Source: Fragilaria radians
Lineage: Eukaryota; Bacillariophyta; Fragilariophyceae; Fragilariales; Fragilariaceae
DNA length: 64,000 nt
Direction of reading: 5' to 3'
NCBI GenBank assembly: GCA_900642245.1
Contig: CAAAJI010000044.1
Coordinates: forward strand, 30,999 to 94,998
Shown: in pieces, positions 34,430 through 47,111 of the stretch
Position numbering within the stretch: position 1 is the stretch's first letter
Layout: the number at the start of each line of letters is the position of its first letter
Notes under the pieces: generated by a model
The model's database searches: none
Seen by the model: the letters and a program-made list of their open reading frames with translations, nothing else
Told to the model about the DNA's origin: nothing
Program-made: the position numbers and the translations under genes

Positions 34430-36504
34430 TTAAATCAATTCGACTTCGTGCATCTCAGTTGGGTTTGTAGTACGTGATGACGCAAGACTGCTGCAGTCGG
34501 AATTGATGCTATATTGCCTCTGAATCCCGGGTTGATGTGCCAAATTTTGTTTCGTGGCCAAGTTTTCTTCGGCAGCTTTGTTGCGTTTGTGAGTGTACCA
34601 AGACACGAGACAAGAGGTTGTTAGAGAAAGAATCCCTACGGCTAGGAAAGCGCTTTGACCACTGTACTCATTCGTGACTTTTATTCCTGAGGAGGGATTT
34701 TCTGGCAAAGTGTTCACCACCCCATTGCGCAATTCACAATGGGGACCATACCAGTTATCGTCGTCGCAATCACAGCCTGGATGGTCCATCCCTCCTGACA
34801 CAAATGCTTTACAAACACCTCCATTGACACAAAAACTTTGTCCTTGTGCCACAGTCATGCTATCTTCATTGCAAGACACGAAGTTCTTGTGCTCGCAAGA
34901 TGGACCTACGAGCGAATAGCTTTCAGATGCTGAGCAGTTACACGTCGTGAGTCCACCATTCAGTGCGCATTTTGAACCGAAAAGACAAAAATGATCAGCT
35001 TGGGAACAGATATCAATCTCATGTTCACAGCGTACGCCAAGAAATCCCATCGGGCAGATACAATACTGTAACTTTCCATCCGATGTGTGGTTCAATTCCT
35101 CAACATGAGGGGCAATGTGAGAAATAACTCCAAATTTCTTGATACCCTTGGTACAGATTCCTTGATTTTCACATTCCAAATCACAGCTTATATCAGGGTA
35201 TAGAACATAATCATCTCCAGTAAAGAAATTGTCTCCCATGGATGCAAGGGAAGGGGGGTCTGTATTGATATCATTTTGTTCTGGTGACAAAGTTATGACA
35301 ATGCTAACGGGACTTTCTACTGGGGTGGGATCTTCTTCGTGTCTCTGGTATTCACAGCGTAATCCAAAATAGTCATCCTTACAAATACATCCACCAGTCT
35401 TTCCAGCTTCAGGACATTCACCATCATTAACGCAAAAAAGTTTTCCAATTTCTGAGCAGAAGGATGTTGAAGCAAACTGGCAATGTCGACCTGCGTAACT
35501 TTTTGTTTCGGTCGCAGCAGTAGAGCAATCGCAAGAATAGTCCTCTCCGTCTACGAATAAGCGCTAAGATGAATCGCAAATAAAGAGGATAAAGTTGCAC
35601 ATACAGAAAACCGCGGGACACTCACCCTCATGGTACGTTTTCACACAAGTTCCTCCGTGGTAACATCTATCAGTGCCGCACTGCTCAATTTCAATATCGC
35701 AAAGCCTTCCCGCGAAAGATTCTGGACAAAGGCAGTACATGGATTCTTGATCTTTCGTATCAGGCCGGTAAAGGTGTTCTAAGTCTTGAGATATGAAAGT
35801 CATACGAGGAGATCCTAATGCACAAACTCCTAGATTCTGACAATCTAAGTTGCAATCGGGGACAGTAATTTCTTCAAATTCACAATGAATGCCTTTAAAT
35901 CCAGATGGACAGTCACATAAAGATCCTTGTTCGGGATAAAGGACATTGCATTTCCCGCCATTGACACAAAAGCTCCCATCGAAATCACAAGGATCTGTAC
36001 TCAAATGTTCACAGAATTTTCCAACGTAGACGTTTCCTAGCTCATCGACAGCGCCCGAACAATCGCAAAAGAGCTGTTCGTTGGAATAGATATCGGTCAA
36101 TCCAGGAATACACTTTGATATGCAGATAAGTAAGTAATGGAAGATACATCAGTAAGGTAGTTTAAGGAAGGATGTTTCGTCGATTTCACATTCAAACTTA
36201 CGCTTCCACCATTGTAACAAATGTGATCGCCATCGCAAGATTCAAATATATGACTGCATGTGAGACCAGTCCATCCATGAGGACAAGCACAATGCATTCC
36301 TTCTTTGTGAGGAACCGAGTGAAAGGGGAGTGGTGACCCATTGCTATATGTTGGATGGTCCGAAAAGTTGGCACTTCCCAACACGCACGGTGCTTCGTGA
36401 TGACAATCAAGTGGACATTCATACGATTCACCTTGGATCACTGGAATTAAGAATAGCAATAAAGCTGATGCCAAAAACAACGATGTTACGAAACACAAGT
36501 TCAT
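34430..36504 (-). CDS. EGF-repeat single-pass membrane protein (paralog 2)
   Basis: Three exons on the minus strand (36504-36202, 36112-35626, 35550-34430) separated by 89- and 75-nt GT-AG introns; the spliced length (1911 nt) is an exact multiple of three, 636 aa. A signal peptide (…LFLIPVIQG) precedes EGF-like modules parallel to paralog 1: NGG-S|CIPGLTDIYSNEQLFCDCS aligns with NGGKCILGLKDLYGNDQLYCDCS, followed by GFKGIHCEFEE and CICPMGFLGVRCE. A transmembrane helix (FLAVGILSLTTSCLVSW) and a short basic tail end the protein. Junctions: GGS|CIPG and YHE|DGEDYSCDCS. Its introns lie at positions where paralog 1 has none, and it lacks the intron of paralog 1. Confidence 0.85.
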
Positions 36505-37751
36505 TACTCAAAATCAAAGAGAAAGACAACCGATAGCAGTTTTGATTTTCGAGATTATTGAAGAATGAGAGGAGATCTCGGACTCTCACAGAGCCCAAAG
36601 TGTGTCTTAAATATTCCCCCATTTGAGTCCAGCTTCTTCGTATCCATGGAAAGGAACTGGTAACTTTGTTTCTATAAATCACACTTCCATTCAACAAATA
36701 TTTTCCAACTGGGAATCGCAAAATATAAGTTGTACTGCAGCAGTACATGCGTATTCTAATTCCAAAACTCGGTTCATTCCCCCCATGTAGTAGCAGTTTT
36801 TCAAATCACTTTTTCGTATGTACCTATTGTATTGTATTAGGCTTTAGGCTAAAAATTTGCCGCGCTTATTGGACTAATACAATTTCCTCACATTTTTTTT
36901 CGAATGGAGAAGTTAACGACACACTCATCATGGTTGTACCAAGCATAGCGAACGATATTTAACGTTGATACTCATGTTTATTATTTTCAGGGATGCAAGC
37001 CAAGCGCTGGATGGATGATTGCGTGTATGTGCAAAATACTACCATTTCCAATAACAATAAACTTAAGTGTCATTTTTATATGCTCGATAATGCTTCTCAC
37101 CTTGCACCATAATTATTGACTTCCATACAGTTGCGTCTTTTCCGTTAGTCTTTTCATTCGCGGTAATCCACAGCCATAATTGTAAGATAGCGTCCCCCCA
37201 TTCTATTCAACCGCACCGGAAGACATCGCCGATGTTATGACTCTTCTACGAATATAAAAAGATGACTTCAATTTTATTGTCAGTAATAGCACTCTGACCT
37301 CTAAGCTGTTGACAAAAATGACAATCGTCTTTGTTTCTAATACGGATCATAATTCTTTTTTGCAATAAAAATTGGCATCCTAACAACAAACCTGTTAACT
37401 ATTGATTTGGCAAGCAAATGTGGTTGACGTCCTTTTGGTGCTAAAAAAAGGGCATGTACACATCATATTTGTAAATTTGTTGTTTCTTTTGCAGTGTGTT
37501 TGGGAATTTTAATCGACACCAAGGATTTATGTTTCCAATGTGTGTCAACTCCTTGAAAAAGTGAGATGTTGAGACTGCATTGGGTGGTGTGCTCATGAAA
37601 GTCAGCTTTCAAACTATCAGAAAACATCTTTCTTACTATCGGCATAATAAAGTCATAGAACAACGTGCTTTAAGATATCAAAGGAATTGAAAATCTGGAA
37701 GTATTCTATGTTGTGTTACTTTGAATATAGTAACATACTTTTCTTTAGAAA
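36505..37751. other. Intergenic spacer
   Basis: About 1.2 kb without a supportable gene; several antisense frames at 36428-36962 and 37463-37663 resemble no family. Confidence 0.45.
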
Positions 37752-40061
37752 TTACTTCTTCGTTTCCTTCCTGATTTTGCTGTATGTAGTTGATGGCGCC
37801 TTAAAGCCTAATTCCTTCACACCTCGACGCGATCGAGCGTTGGACTTATCAGTCAAGTCTTCTTCTGATTGTGACGAAGATTTCTTCTTATCTTTGGGTA
37901 TATAGGATACTTCACGAGAAGTTCCCTTAGTTTTAGAAATCACGGTAGTGACGGAACCAATTGACGCGGATTTTTGGGCTTTTACAGCCAAGCGCTCTTG
38001 AAGTGTCATATGAATTTCGTCATGATTTCGTTTCACTCGGGCGTTGGCTGTCGAGTCACCCAAACCGAGACCCACCGCCTCTTTGGCTGTTGATATAAAG
38101 TCGTCGGCTTCGTAAAGGATGGCTTTCGAGGATTTATTACTTTTCATTGCAGAATCCTTCTTCTTGCTCTGGCGTGAATTATTAGTCTTGCTGTAAAGCT
38201 CACCTCTTACTTTGGCACCAGCAAACCCATCCTCCTGGCTATCACTATCCGAATCAGGGTCACTTGATCTTTCATCACTGCTATTATCCTCGTCCACTCG
38301 ATGAAATCCAACGGGCATTTTACTCTTCTCGTCCTCTGCAGAATCGCCTTCATCATCACTATCAAGATCATTCTTACGCTTGTTATTTGAAGCGACTCCA
38401 CTGGGATTTCTCAATTTAAAGGCATGATCTTCTTCATCGATTTCAAAGTCTGGATTTGTAAAAAGAGTTCCGAATCGAGAGTCAGAAAGAACTTGTTGAG
38501 CGATTTTACCGGCCTTTGTGCTGTCACTTTTATTCTGTAATCGATCAGCAAGCTCAGTGTTGACCACAGTTTTGGATCGAGCGGACTCCTTGGGAGCAAT
38601 ACGACTGGATCGTTTGGCTTCTAAACGGTCCTTCAGTTTCTTCTTACGATATTCTTCGTATTCAAATGGATTTGCTACTGCTCTGACTCGATTGTATAGG
38701 TGAATATCCATGAAAAATCCATGCATATAACCGCGCAGTAATGGCGTGCCAACCAAATTACCAATACCAAGACTCTCCACTTCATCTCGACTAATAAATT
38801 TGTAGTTCTCAAAGACTGTTTCTTGGCCATTTTGTAGAGATGAATCTATGCCAGAAGAATTCATCTTATTTATGTCTTTCTCTTCCAATTCCTCAGTTAT
38901 ATTTTCTAAAAACGAGCACCACTTAGGAGCTAGACCTATTGAAGGAATAAAAAATGATTCCATTTTAGGTTCGTCGGTTGCACAAAGTAAGAGCCCGCTA
39001 CGATTTCCTGTTGGATCCTTGTCGTCACCAGCTAGGATAAAATGGCTGAATTTACTTTTTCCTTCAACGTTAACAACGACAGATCCCATACCTTTGTCGG
39101 TATCATCGTTGGTAATATCATTGGAAGCCTTATATCTCCAAATTTTGACCAGCTTTTCGTCTCCACTGAGGACGCACCCACTATAGTTTTGGAAACGAAT
39201 GGTATGAATCGGTAACCCAAGCTTGTGTTCCATGACATGTAGAGGGCGACTAGATCTAACATCATATAAAGCAACGACTCCACCTTTTGTCCCGGCGGCT
39301 AAGAGCATTCCACTTGAGTCTTGTGCTATCGATCGAATTTCGGTATCGTTTGTCATTTGTGGATCTGCATATCCGAAACCCTTGATACCGTCTTTTACAT
39401 TCAGACTTAAAAATGGTTTAATCAAAGAATCAGGGGATCTATTATCCCAAAATCGCACAACACCATCGTCACATCCAACAGCGGCAAGAGGATAGGTAGG
39501 ACTGATCGAAATACATGAAGATGATGCCTGTGAGTTTTCCATTGACCAAGGTTCTGAAAAGCGACCCTCCTCCAAGTTAAGTCGAAAGACATTATTTCCT
39601 TTGGCAGCAACTAAAATTTCGCAAGTTGTTGGTTCATAAGCCATAGCACGTCCAAAAGATGGTATTCGTATGCTTTCATGTGCTCCATAAGGAGCATGAA
39701 AGGCAATGGTTCGATCATCGAGCATGATTGCCATCTTTCCATAATCCTCACTCAACATAACCAGATCCGTGACATGCGCATTTAAGTAACGTTCAAATTT
39801 CATGGACAACTCATGAATATCATAACAACGAATACGAGGTGGGTAAGTCCCGGCTGCCATTATGTATCGACCATCGGGTGATTGTACAATTTTGTTGGAT
39901 GACGATGGCATTTGAAAGTCTTGAATAAGCTCGATTCTCCTTCGAATAGATTCATCACGCTTCGATAAGTTTCGACGAGCTCGTTCTCCTAACCATTCGG
40001 GTATTGTTGGGCCAGATGATAGACAATATATCAACGTCTCATTTCGTTTCTGTACGTCCAT
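37752..40061 (-). CDS. NOL10: Nucleolar protein 10 (Enp2 homolog), ribosome biogenesis
   Basis: Single exon, 769 aa. NOL10/Enp2 is a nucleolar WD-repeat protein needed for early 40S ribosome assembly. The N-terminal segment (IPEWLGERARRNLSKRD…RRRIELIQDFQMP…RYIMAAGTYPPRIRCYD) closely follows known family members. It is followed by a WD40 propeller (to ~residue 360) and the diagnostic block LAPKWCSFLENITEELE. LRGYMHGFFMDIHLYNRVRAVANPFEYEEYRKKKLKDRLE follows. The C-terminal ~300 residues are acidic (…DLDSDDEGDSAEDE…) and then basic Lys-rich, as in homologs, and end with a KETKK tail. ATG at 40061 is the first in frame. Length fits the family (~690-800 aa). Confidence 0.93.
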   Translation of the reverse strand: MDVQKRNETLIYCLSSGPTIPEWLGERARRNLSKRDESIRRRIELIQDFQMPSSSNKIVQSPDGRYIMAAGTYPPRIRCYDIHELSMKFERYLNAHVTDLVMLSEDYGKMAIMLDDRTIAFHAPYGAHESIRIPSFGRAMAYEPTTCEILVAAKGNNVFRLNLEEGRFSEPWSMENSQASSSCISISPTYPLAAVGCDDGVVRFWDNRSPDSLIKPFLSLNVKDGIKGFGYADPQMTNDTEIRSIAQDSSGMLLAAGTKGGVVALYDVRSSRPLHVMEHKLGLPIHTIRFQNYSGCVLSGDEKLVKIWRYKASNDITNDDTDKGMGSVVVNVEGKSKFSHFILAGDDKDPTGNRSGLLLCATDEPKMESFFIPSIGLAPKWCSFLENITEELEEKDINKMNSSGIDSSLQNGQETVFENYKFISRDEVESLGIGNLVGTPLLRGYMHGFFMDIHLYNRVRAVANPFEYEEYRKKKLKDRLEAKRSSRIAPKESARSKTVVNTELADRLQNKSDSTKAGKIAQQVLSDSRFGTLFTNPDFEIDEEDHAFKLRNPSGVASNNKRKNDLDSDDEGDSAEDEKSKMPVGFHRVDEDNSSDERSSDPDSDSDSQEDGFAGAKVRGELYSKTNNSRQSKKKDSAMKSNKSSKAILYEADDFISTAKEAVGLGLGDSTANARVKRNHDEIHMTLQERLAVKAQKSASIGSVTTVISKTKGTSREVSYIPKDKKKSSSQSEEDLTDKSNARSRRGVKELGFKAPSTTYSKIRKETKK

Positions 40062-43000
40062 TCGGAATTTCTTCTTTCAACTTAAAAACTGGTCAATCAT
40101 TCATTGATAAAGAACAAAATTATTGGTGAAATGGCAATCTGACTCATGACCTGAACAAAAAAATGTTCCAAATTTATTGCCCAAAAAACAATCGTCGCTC
40201 GCTATTTCCATCCTTTCACCTGGTATTAGTATCGAGGAAAATCTCCTAACCTGCAGAAGCATGAAAAACACAGCAAGGTAAAGTCCATGCAAAGTATGTG
40301 GTCACGTGATATATATACCGAGTTACTTCTCGGCAAGTTGATGTCAAAAGTAGTTTGGTGACTACATTTCTTATTGTGAAGAGTACACAAGGCTCTATTA
40401 TGGTTCACTTTCATTTATAGTTGCATTTATCATCGCTTCTATCTCGTATGTTATGAATCTAAATGTAGCAATGATCTATTGTGAAGATCAAGGTGAAAAT
40501 GACTTTCTTGCACTTAGTTACCAGTGACTATTGAGTATTACTAAAACTAGACTGTGAGTAGTTCTTTTATACTTCTCATATCTCATGGCATTTATGATTC
40601 TCTGGATTGATGTTATGCTCTACTTGTTCCGCTGCATACTTTGAATGCCAGAATGAGATTAAGCTTAGATTCCTTGGTTAAGATATATTTAGTGAAGTTC
40701 CACTAGATTGTCTTCCATGTCTCTTTTTCTGTCTCTTATGAAAGGCTTGAACAACCGATGATAAGCTAACGTTGCGTTAGAAGCTAAGAAACTCGCCTCC
40801 ACTTACTAAAAGCAGCTTTTCGCTTTTATATTTGATCCCATGATTCTGGGAGTAACCTGTGCAACATTGCATTAGGTTCCTTGATAACACATGCAGTGAA
40901 TTCAAGAGGATAGTCAAACGAACTATCGTCCTCAAGAGTTTATGTTTCAAGTCAAACGATTTCAGCATAATTCTTAACACTTTAACGCTAGCTCAATTAT
41001 TGAACTTTACCCGTGAGTTGAGATTTGATTACCTAAGACAGTACGTTGTTAGCACGGTACATGCCAACCAGCTATGCAACAAATTTGTAAGTCATTTACG
41101 GCGTCAATTAAGGTTTACAAATTTCATGCTAGCTTATGGAGCCTGTTTTGGGTGAAGTCTCTTATATAGAATGACCCACCATATACGCACATACAACAAC
41201 CTTAGGAATAGATGCTTAATTTCTGGGAGACGAGACCAATACTACGTATGCTCTTTCTTCCATCAAGGACAAAGTTGGATATTAGCATTTTAGTTGGATC
41301 AGGATATGGCATAACTAGTTGTGCTTGTATGCAATGCTTGTTGACCTGTAAGAAACTATTACTTATTGTTATAATCATTGAAGAATTAAGGTATCATTTA
41401 CAATAGTGTAGATAAAATTCTTTAACAAGCCGGAAATATCGTGAGATTTTAATAACTTCTATTCCTTAAATATTCACTCTGCCTGGATAATTAAATCAAT
41501 ACAAGGAGAGAATTCCGAGTTTCTTTTTCATTATTTCTGAAGAAGCAATGATACTGTTGAAAAAAAGCCAGGTTGCAAGTATTCTATTGGGATATGGCAT
41601 TTGTACTAGCATTTCCGTTTTTTTCTGTCAGAATTCAAGCATCGTTGACAATCTTCAATGGTTACAAGTTAATGCAATGCAATCGGTAATACTTTAAGTC
41701 GTTTTATCTACTTTTCTGACTCTTTCAACAGGCTAAGGCTTGCTTCTTAAGTAAGAAAATTTGATTCGTCATATATATATTTATAGTTAGTAATATTACG
41801 TTGCCTCTGCGTAGTTTTGAGTCGAGACACCATTGGTGATAGGGGACATCTGTGTTCAGGAACAACTATTTCACAAATTAATGGCAGAGTGAGAAAACAT
41901 CAATCGAAGATATGACTTTCAACCGTAAGGAATTATACTCCTGTCTTAAATGCGATTCAATAACGTCTCTAAAGAAAGTCTCTCTGTTCTGTTGTTATTG
42001 CTGAAAACATAATAAGCCGTTTCTGTCACTACTTTCCTCCCCTCTTAAGACCGCACGCTTGGGTTATCGTGAATACTTGTGGAAGGGTGAGTTCTACCAT
42101 TACAAAGTTATTGTCGTCACTGATCCACTTTGTTCGACAAAAGCAGTTACAAATGAATTGAAATGGCTGCAACATATCTTGACATCTTTATTCACGATGC
42201 TCTGTCATAAAATTTAACCTGCCGGAACACAAAATATGAAAAAATTCTCTCAATCCCTCACTTTATTATTCGAGATATTTCAGCTAGATTAACGTATTCA
42301 ATTCTATTTTATTCCCTTTTGTATTTGTAACTGCGTTTCATGGGCCGTGTGGAGCTACTGTATTTTTTTAAACACGTCACAATAATTTCCGTAAATTATA
42401 AGCCGGCATATATGTACATGTCAAACTTACTAACCTCTTGATTGATCATTATCGAGAAGTCCCTATTCATGGCATCAACCCATTTTTCTTTAAAAAGTCT
42501 TCTCAACTTTGATAGGGATCAGATAATTCCTTACTTTTTGTTTGTGTCGCCATGCTACTCAAGGAGCTCACACTAAGAAGTAAACCACGTGACTCAACTT
42601 CCTGGGCTCTACACCTTAAAGCGCTGAAGTGTGGGGATCAATTTAAAGTTGGGGAATCTGAGTTGGTGAAAACCCCAACTTGATAATCCCTATCTCCTCT
42701 GCCTTTCTTATGTTCCTTTTCACTGGATCAATTCAAAGTTGGGGTATCTGAATTGGTGAAAACCTCAACTTGATAATCTCTATCTCCTCTGCCTTCCTGA
42801 ATGACTGTCTTCTGTTCCTTTTTACTTGAAAAGAGGCACACCAAATTTCTGTAGGTTGAAAACTATTAATTAAAGATATCAAGCTTAGCATTTAGTGTGT
42901 TGTGTATAGGACTGAGATGCTAAATCGGATTTCAATCAATCCATACCAGCATGCTGAAGAGAGAAAGTATCTGAGAATGTACATGCGATACAATATTTAA

Positions 43001-43799
43001 AGAGTTTTCAGAAAGGGCTCTTAACTTTCTCGGGCTTCCATCGGGGAGTAATAATGCTATAGATTCATTTAGAAACCTTCCTATAGTTTCACCCCTTGTA
43101 CAATATTGCACTATGGCTGAATTAAATTTGAAAGCATATGATTGTTACTATTATGTACTGGTGCATGTAGAGGAGTCAACCTTCGTCGTATCATGGTTTC
43201 CAAGTGTGTATCATACCTAAATTAAACAGCATAACTCAAGCTGTGACACCTCAGCAGCACCAAAGCAAATTACAATTAGAACTGAAGTGACAACAATGCC
43301 AATGATTGATAATGATAGATGACTAGAAGAAATTAATTTAAGTTATCAAATGAAAAGTAAAAAGTAATGCCTCGACCAAACGATACTTCCTGCGAGACCA
43401 CTCACATTTAAATGAGCCTTACTTTGCAGAATTCCAGCTGCATCATGTCATCGAATGAACTTGTTTATATATTTCGAAGTTTGCGCGGTTCATTTCGATT
43501 CAAATGACCATTTTCGTGATCCGTTTTAATTCAACGTGTTATGGTTTTAGATTTCGAGGTAAAATACTGACATGGAGTAGTGGTAACATTTAAGAACTTT
43601 GTTGAAAGTCTTTCTAATGATCATTCTTCACGAGTACTCCAGTGGTACGTACATGAATTAGTACAGCAGAAATTTTAGCAAATCCACATAGTACACTGCA
43701 CGCACACTTTCTCTTGCATCAAAAGTCCATTTCATTCTTACACCTTCATTGACTGTTCGTTGTTAACCTTCGATTTTTCAACGCCCTCAATTCATCGAA
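40062..43799. other. Long gene-free region
   Basis: About 3.7 kb of AT-rich sequence. The longest frame (40859-41155, plus) does not start with ATG and has no recognisable domain. A degenerate tandem repeat lies at 42635-42825. The divergent promoters of NOL10 (left end) and alpha-adaptin (right end) should be included. Confidence 0.5.
42635..42825. repeat. Two-unit tandem repeat (~90-100 bp)
   Basis: Copy 1 (42635-42724) and copy 2 (42725-42825) share GGATCAATT(T/C)AAAGTTGGGG and CAACTTGATAATC(C/T)CTATCTCC stretches. Each copy also contains an internal inverted pair (AGTTGGGG / CCCAACTT), so each unit could fold into a hairpin. Copy 2 has a ~12-bp insertion (ATGACTGTCTTC). Confidence 0.75.
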
Positions 43800-46700
43800 A
43801 TGGCATCACAAGCAAGGGGACTTCAAAATTTCATTTCTGATCTGAGAAATGCGAAGAGTAAGGTATGTGACGCCGCTGCTGCTAATGCCATAGGCGTCCT
43901 TTCGATTTTCGAATGACTTCCGATCGCTATCTGTCGTGACTTTCGAGTCGATTTGGTATTCATACGTCACAAGCGAAAATTTTCAGCAAATACTATTGTC
44001 CTGATCCTGAGTGGGCAATTTACTATTATTTATTTAGCATCGTAAAGATCGCTACTTGATTTTCATTGTACTAATCTCGTTCCTTGGATTTATTATTTAT
44101 GTGTAGGAAGAAGAGACTGGTCGCGTTGACAGAGAGCTGGCAAACATCCGAAAGAAATTCACTCCCACTGGAAACAAACTCGGGGAAGATGGCAGTAATC
44201 CAGCGCTATCAGCGTATCAGCGAAAGAAATATGTTTGGAAATTGGTTTACATACATGTTTTGGGTTACGACGTAGATTTTGGCCATCCGGAAGTCCTGTC
44301 CTTGGTCAGGTCAGCTAAATACTCTGAAAAGCATGTTGGCTACACAGCACTCAGTTTGTTGTTACGAGGTGACGATCCGATGACCAATAGCGTTGTTAGT
44401 ACAATCCGTAAAGATTTAACAGTTGTTGGAAACGGAAAAAATGGGGGTCCAGCTGGAGACGCAGCACAGTCCCTTGCTCTTTGTTCGATTGCTAACATGT
44501 CAGGTCTTGAACTCATTCAAGCCCTTCATGCAGATGTTCAACAAGTTCTAGTGGCGAAGACTTCCACGCCTAATGTCAAAAAGAAGGCAGCGCTTTGTTT
44601 GCTTCGTTTGGTTCGTTCCAGTCCAAACATTGTTGCAGGTCGTGAGTTTGCTCCTCATGTTGCACAACTTCTTCAAGATCGTCATTTGGGCGTATTAACA
44701 AGTGCCATGAGTCTCCTTAATGGTTTAGCTTCACAACACGTTGCGGAGTATGAATCACTTATCCCCTACGTCGTACACATTCTTGGAATGCTAGTTCTTA
44801 AAAAAGCATGTGCTAAGGAATATTTGTACTACAGAACTCCATCTCCATGGTTGCAGATCAAACTTCTTAAATTTTTGGAGCTATACCCACAAGCTATTTC
44901 TCCCCCATCAGAGAACGGTCCAAGTAGCTCTGCCGCCGCCAACAAAGCTTACGTTTCTCAACTAACAAGCGTTGTATCCAAGATTCTTACCGAAACGGAT
45001 GTTTCGGATTCAATCAATAAGTCAAATGCTGATCACGCCATTTTATTCGAGTCTGTCAATCTTATTGTTGTTTGGGGATCTGCTGGACCTGTACAACTGC
45101 GAGATGGTGCAATGAAGCTTTTAGGTAAATTTATTTCTGTACGTGAACCAAATATACGATATCTTGGTTTAATGACCATGGCCAAGCTTGCGCAACTTGA
45201 TGGAAGCTCAGAAAGCATTAAGAAGCATCAAGCTACCGTTTTGGTTTCTCTTAAAGATGCCGATATCAGCGTCAGGCGTCGTGCCCTTGATTTACTTTTT
45301 GTTATGTGCGATACCGATAATGCGGAAAGAATTGTTGATGAGCTAGTTGCTCATTTAGTAAACGCAGATGCTGCAATTCGGGAAGAAATGGTCTTAAAAA
45401 TCGCTATTCTCGCTGAGAAATACGCTACAGATCTTCGATGGTATGTTGATACTATCCTAAAGCTCATCTCCATCAGTGGTGATCATGTCAGTGATGCCAT
45501 TTGGCACAGGGTTGTTCAAATTGTTACAAATCATCCACAAGGAGATCTTCAAGCATATGCTGCTGCCACTCTCTTAGTCGCTGCTAGTCCGAGGCGCTGT
45601 CACGAGACGGCAGTTCGCGTCGCTGCTTATGTTCTTGGTGAATTTGGATTTCTGATTGCTGAACGTCCGGGTATGAGCGGTGAGGAACAGTTCAGAATTT
45701 TGCATCAGCATTGGGCGACTTCTGATCATCAGACACGAGCCATTCTCGTATCCACCTATGCAAAGCTTGCAAACTTGTACGAAGAATGTAGACCTCTTGT
45801 GGCACCTGTGTTCGCCCGTTGCAAAAACAGCGTTGACGTCGAAATCCAACAACGAACCACTGAATATTCCGCTATGCGCGAAGCTTTCAGTCCTGAGGCA
45901 GTTGAAGATTTGCTGAGAGAAATGCCTCCGTTTGAAGATCGTCGCCAAAGTGCTTTGGAACAGAGGTTAAAGGAAAGAGAAGGAGATGATAGTGCAGCTG
46001 TCATAAAAGCGACACGTCCAAGTCCTGCGCAGCGACAGAGAGCGGCACAGAGTGTTGCAGCAGCGATGGCAACGGATGACACTGCTTTGGAGGAAGAGAA
46101 TGAGGCTATTCGAGAGGGTAAGTTGGCATTCTTGTTTAGAATAGTTGTATCAGTAAGTGGTATTCTCGTCTCATCTTCAACTATTAGTCAATCCAGAGGC
46201 AGCTCCTACTATTGGCATCCCGAAAGAAGTTATCCCCGCAATGAGGAAGGCCTTCTCAAATTTGTGTACTTCCCAGTCTGGAGTTTTGTTTGAGAATGCT
46301 TTACTCCAAGTGGGTGTGAAGCATGAGTATGTTGGTGCTCAAGGGAGAATCTCTGTTTTCTTTGGAAATGTTAGTGAAAAAAGTGCCAAAACTCCGTTGC
46401 ATCACTTCCGTGTAGCAGTTGATGAGGTGGAGCATCTCAGGATTCAAAAGCAAGGAACTCAAGGATTGCTCGACGAAGATGAAAATGGAGGTTGCACAGT
46501 GGCTGTTAGAACTCAAGCTAAGCTCTTGCTTCTTGTAGAAGTCACTGCCCCATTCGATGATGCACCTGCAATGCGAGTTATGTTCGAAACGGAAGATGGT
46601 TCAAAGCACGAATATCCTCTTCGCCTTCCTGTTGTAGCGACTTGTTTCATGGAGCCTGTTATTCTCGAGCCGGCAGCATTCATGCAGAGATGGAAAAGCC

Positions 46701-47111
46701 TTGAAGGGCAAGAGCGAGAATGCCAAGAAGTTGTTAAGGCACCAGCGAATGCACCACCCATTGATGAGGAGTACATGGCCAGAATCTCGAAAATAATAAC
46801 TGATGGACTCAAGTTCGGAAAGTGCAGTGGTTGTGATCCAACACCCTGGACAGTTTCAGGAGCCGCGACTTTCCGCACCGGGGCCAAAGATTTGAATGGC
46901 AATAATATCAATGTCGGGTGTCTCGTTCGAGTCGAGGCTAATCCACAAGCTGGTGCATTTAGGTAAGTGAATCTCAATTTCTTTATGCTGCGCTTGTCTA
47001 TGTGTTGAGTTTAACACTTTACTATTTTATAGGGTTACAACAAGAACTCTGCATCCTCTCTGTTCCAAAGCTGTTAAGAATGTTGCACTCGTAAGTATTA
47101 AGTTAGCATGA
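43800..47111 (+). CDS. AP2A: AP-2 complex alpha-adaptin large subunit
   Basis: Four exons (43800-43862, 44107-46117, 46188-46962, 47033-47111) with introns of 244, 70 and 70 nt; ~975 aa. AP-2 alpha links clathrin to cargo and PI(4,5)P2 at the plasma membrane. The first exon encodes MASQARGLQNFISDLRNAKSK, and exon 2 starts EEETGRVDRELANIRKKF, the classic alpha-adaptin N-terminus. HEAT-like repeats (HVLGYDVDFGHPE, AALCLLRLVRSSP, RHLGVLTSAMSLLNGLASQ, PSPWLQIKLLKFL) form the trunk to ~residue 620. A hinge and the C-terminal ear and platform region follow (FFMEP-like CFMEPVILEP, FMQRWKSLEGQERECQ). The C-terminus after RVTTRTLHP is uncertain: a GTAAGT at 47091 could be another donor, and 47111 assumes it is not used. 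Symbol is by homology. Confidence 0.9.

Noticed and set aside
40859..41155. 98-codon plus-strand frame in the NOL10-adaptin spacer
   Set aside because: No ATG start, no recognisable domain and overlapping antisense frames; likely chance.
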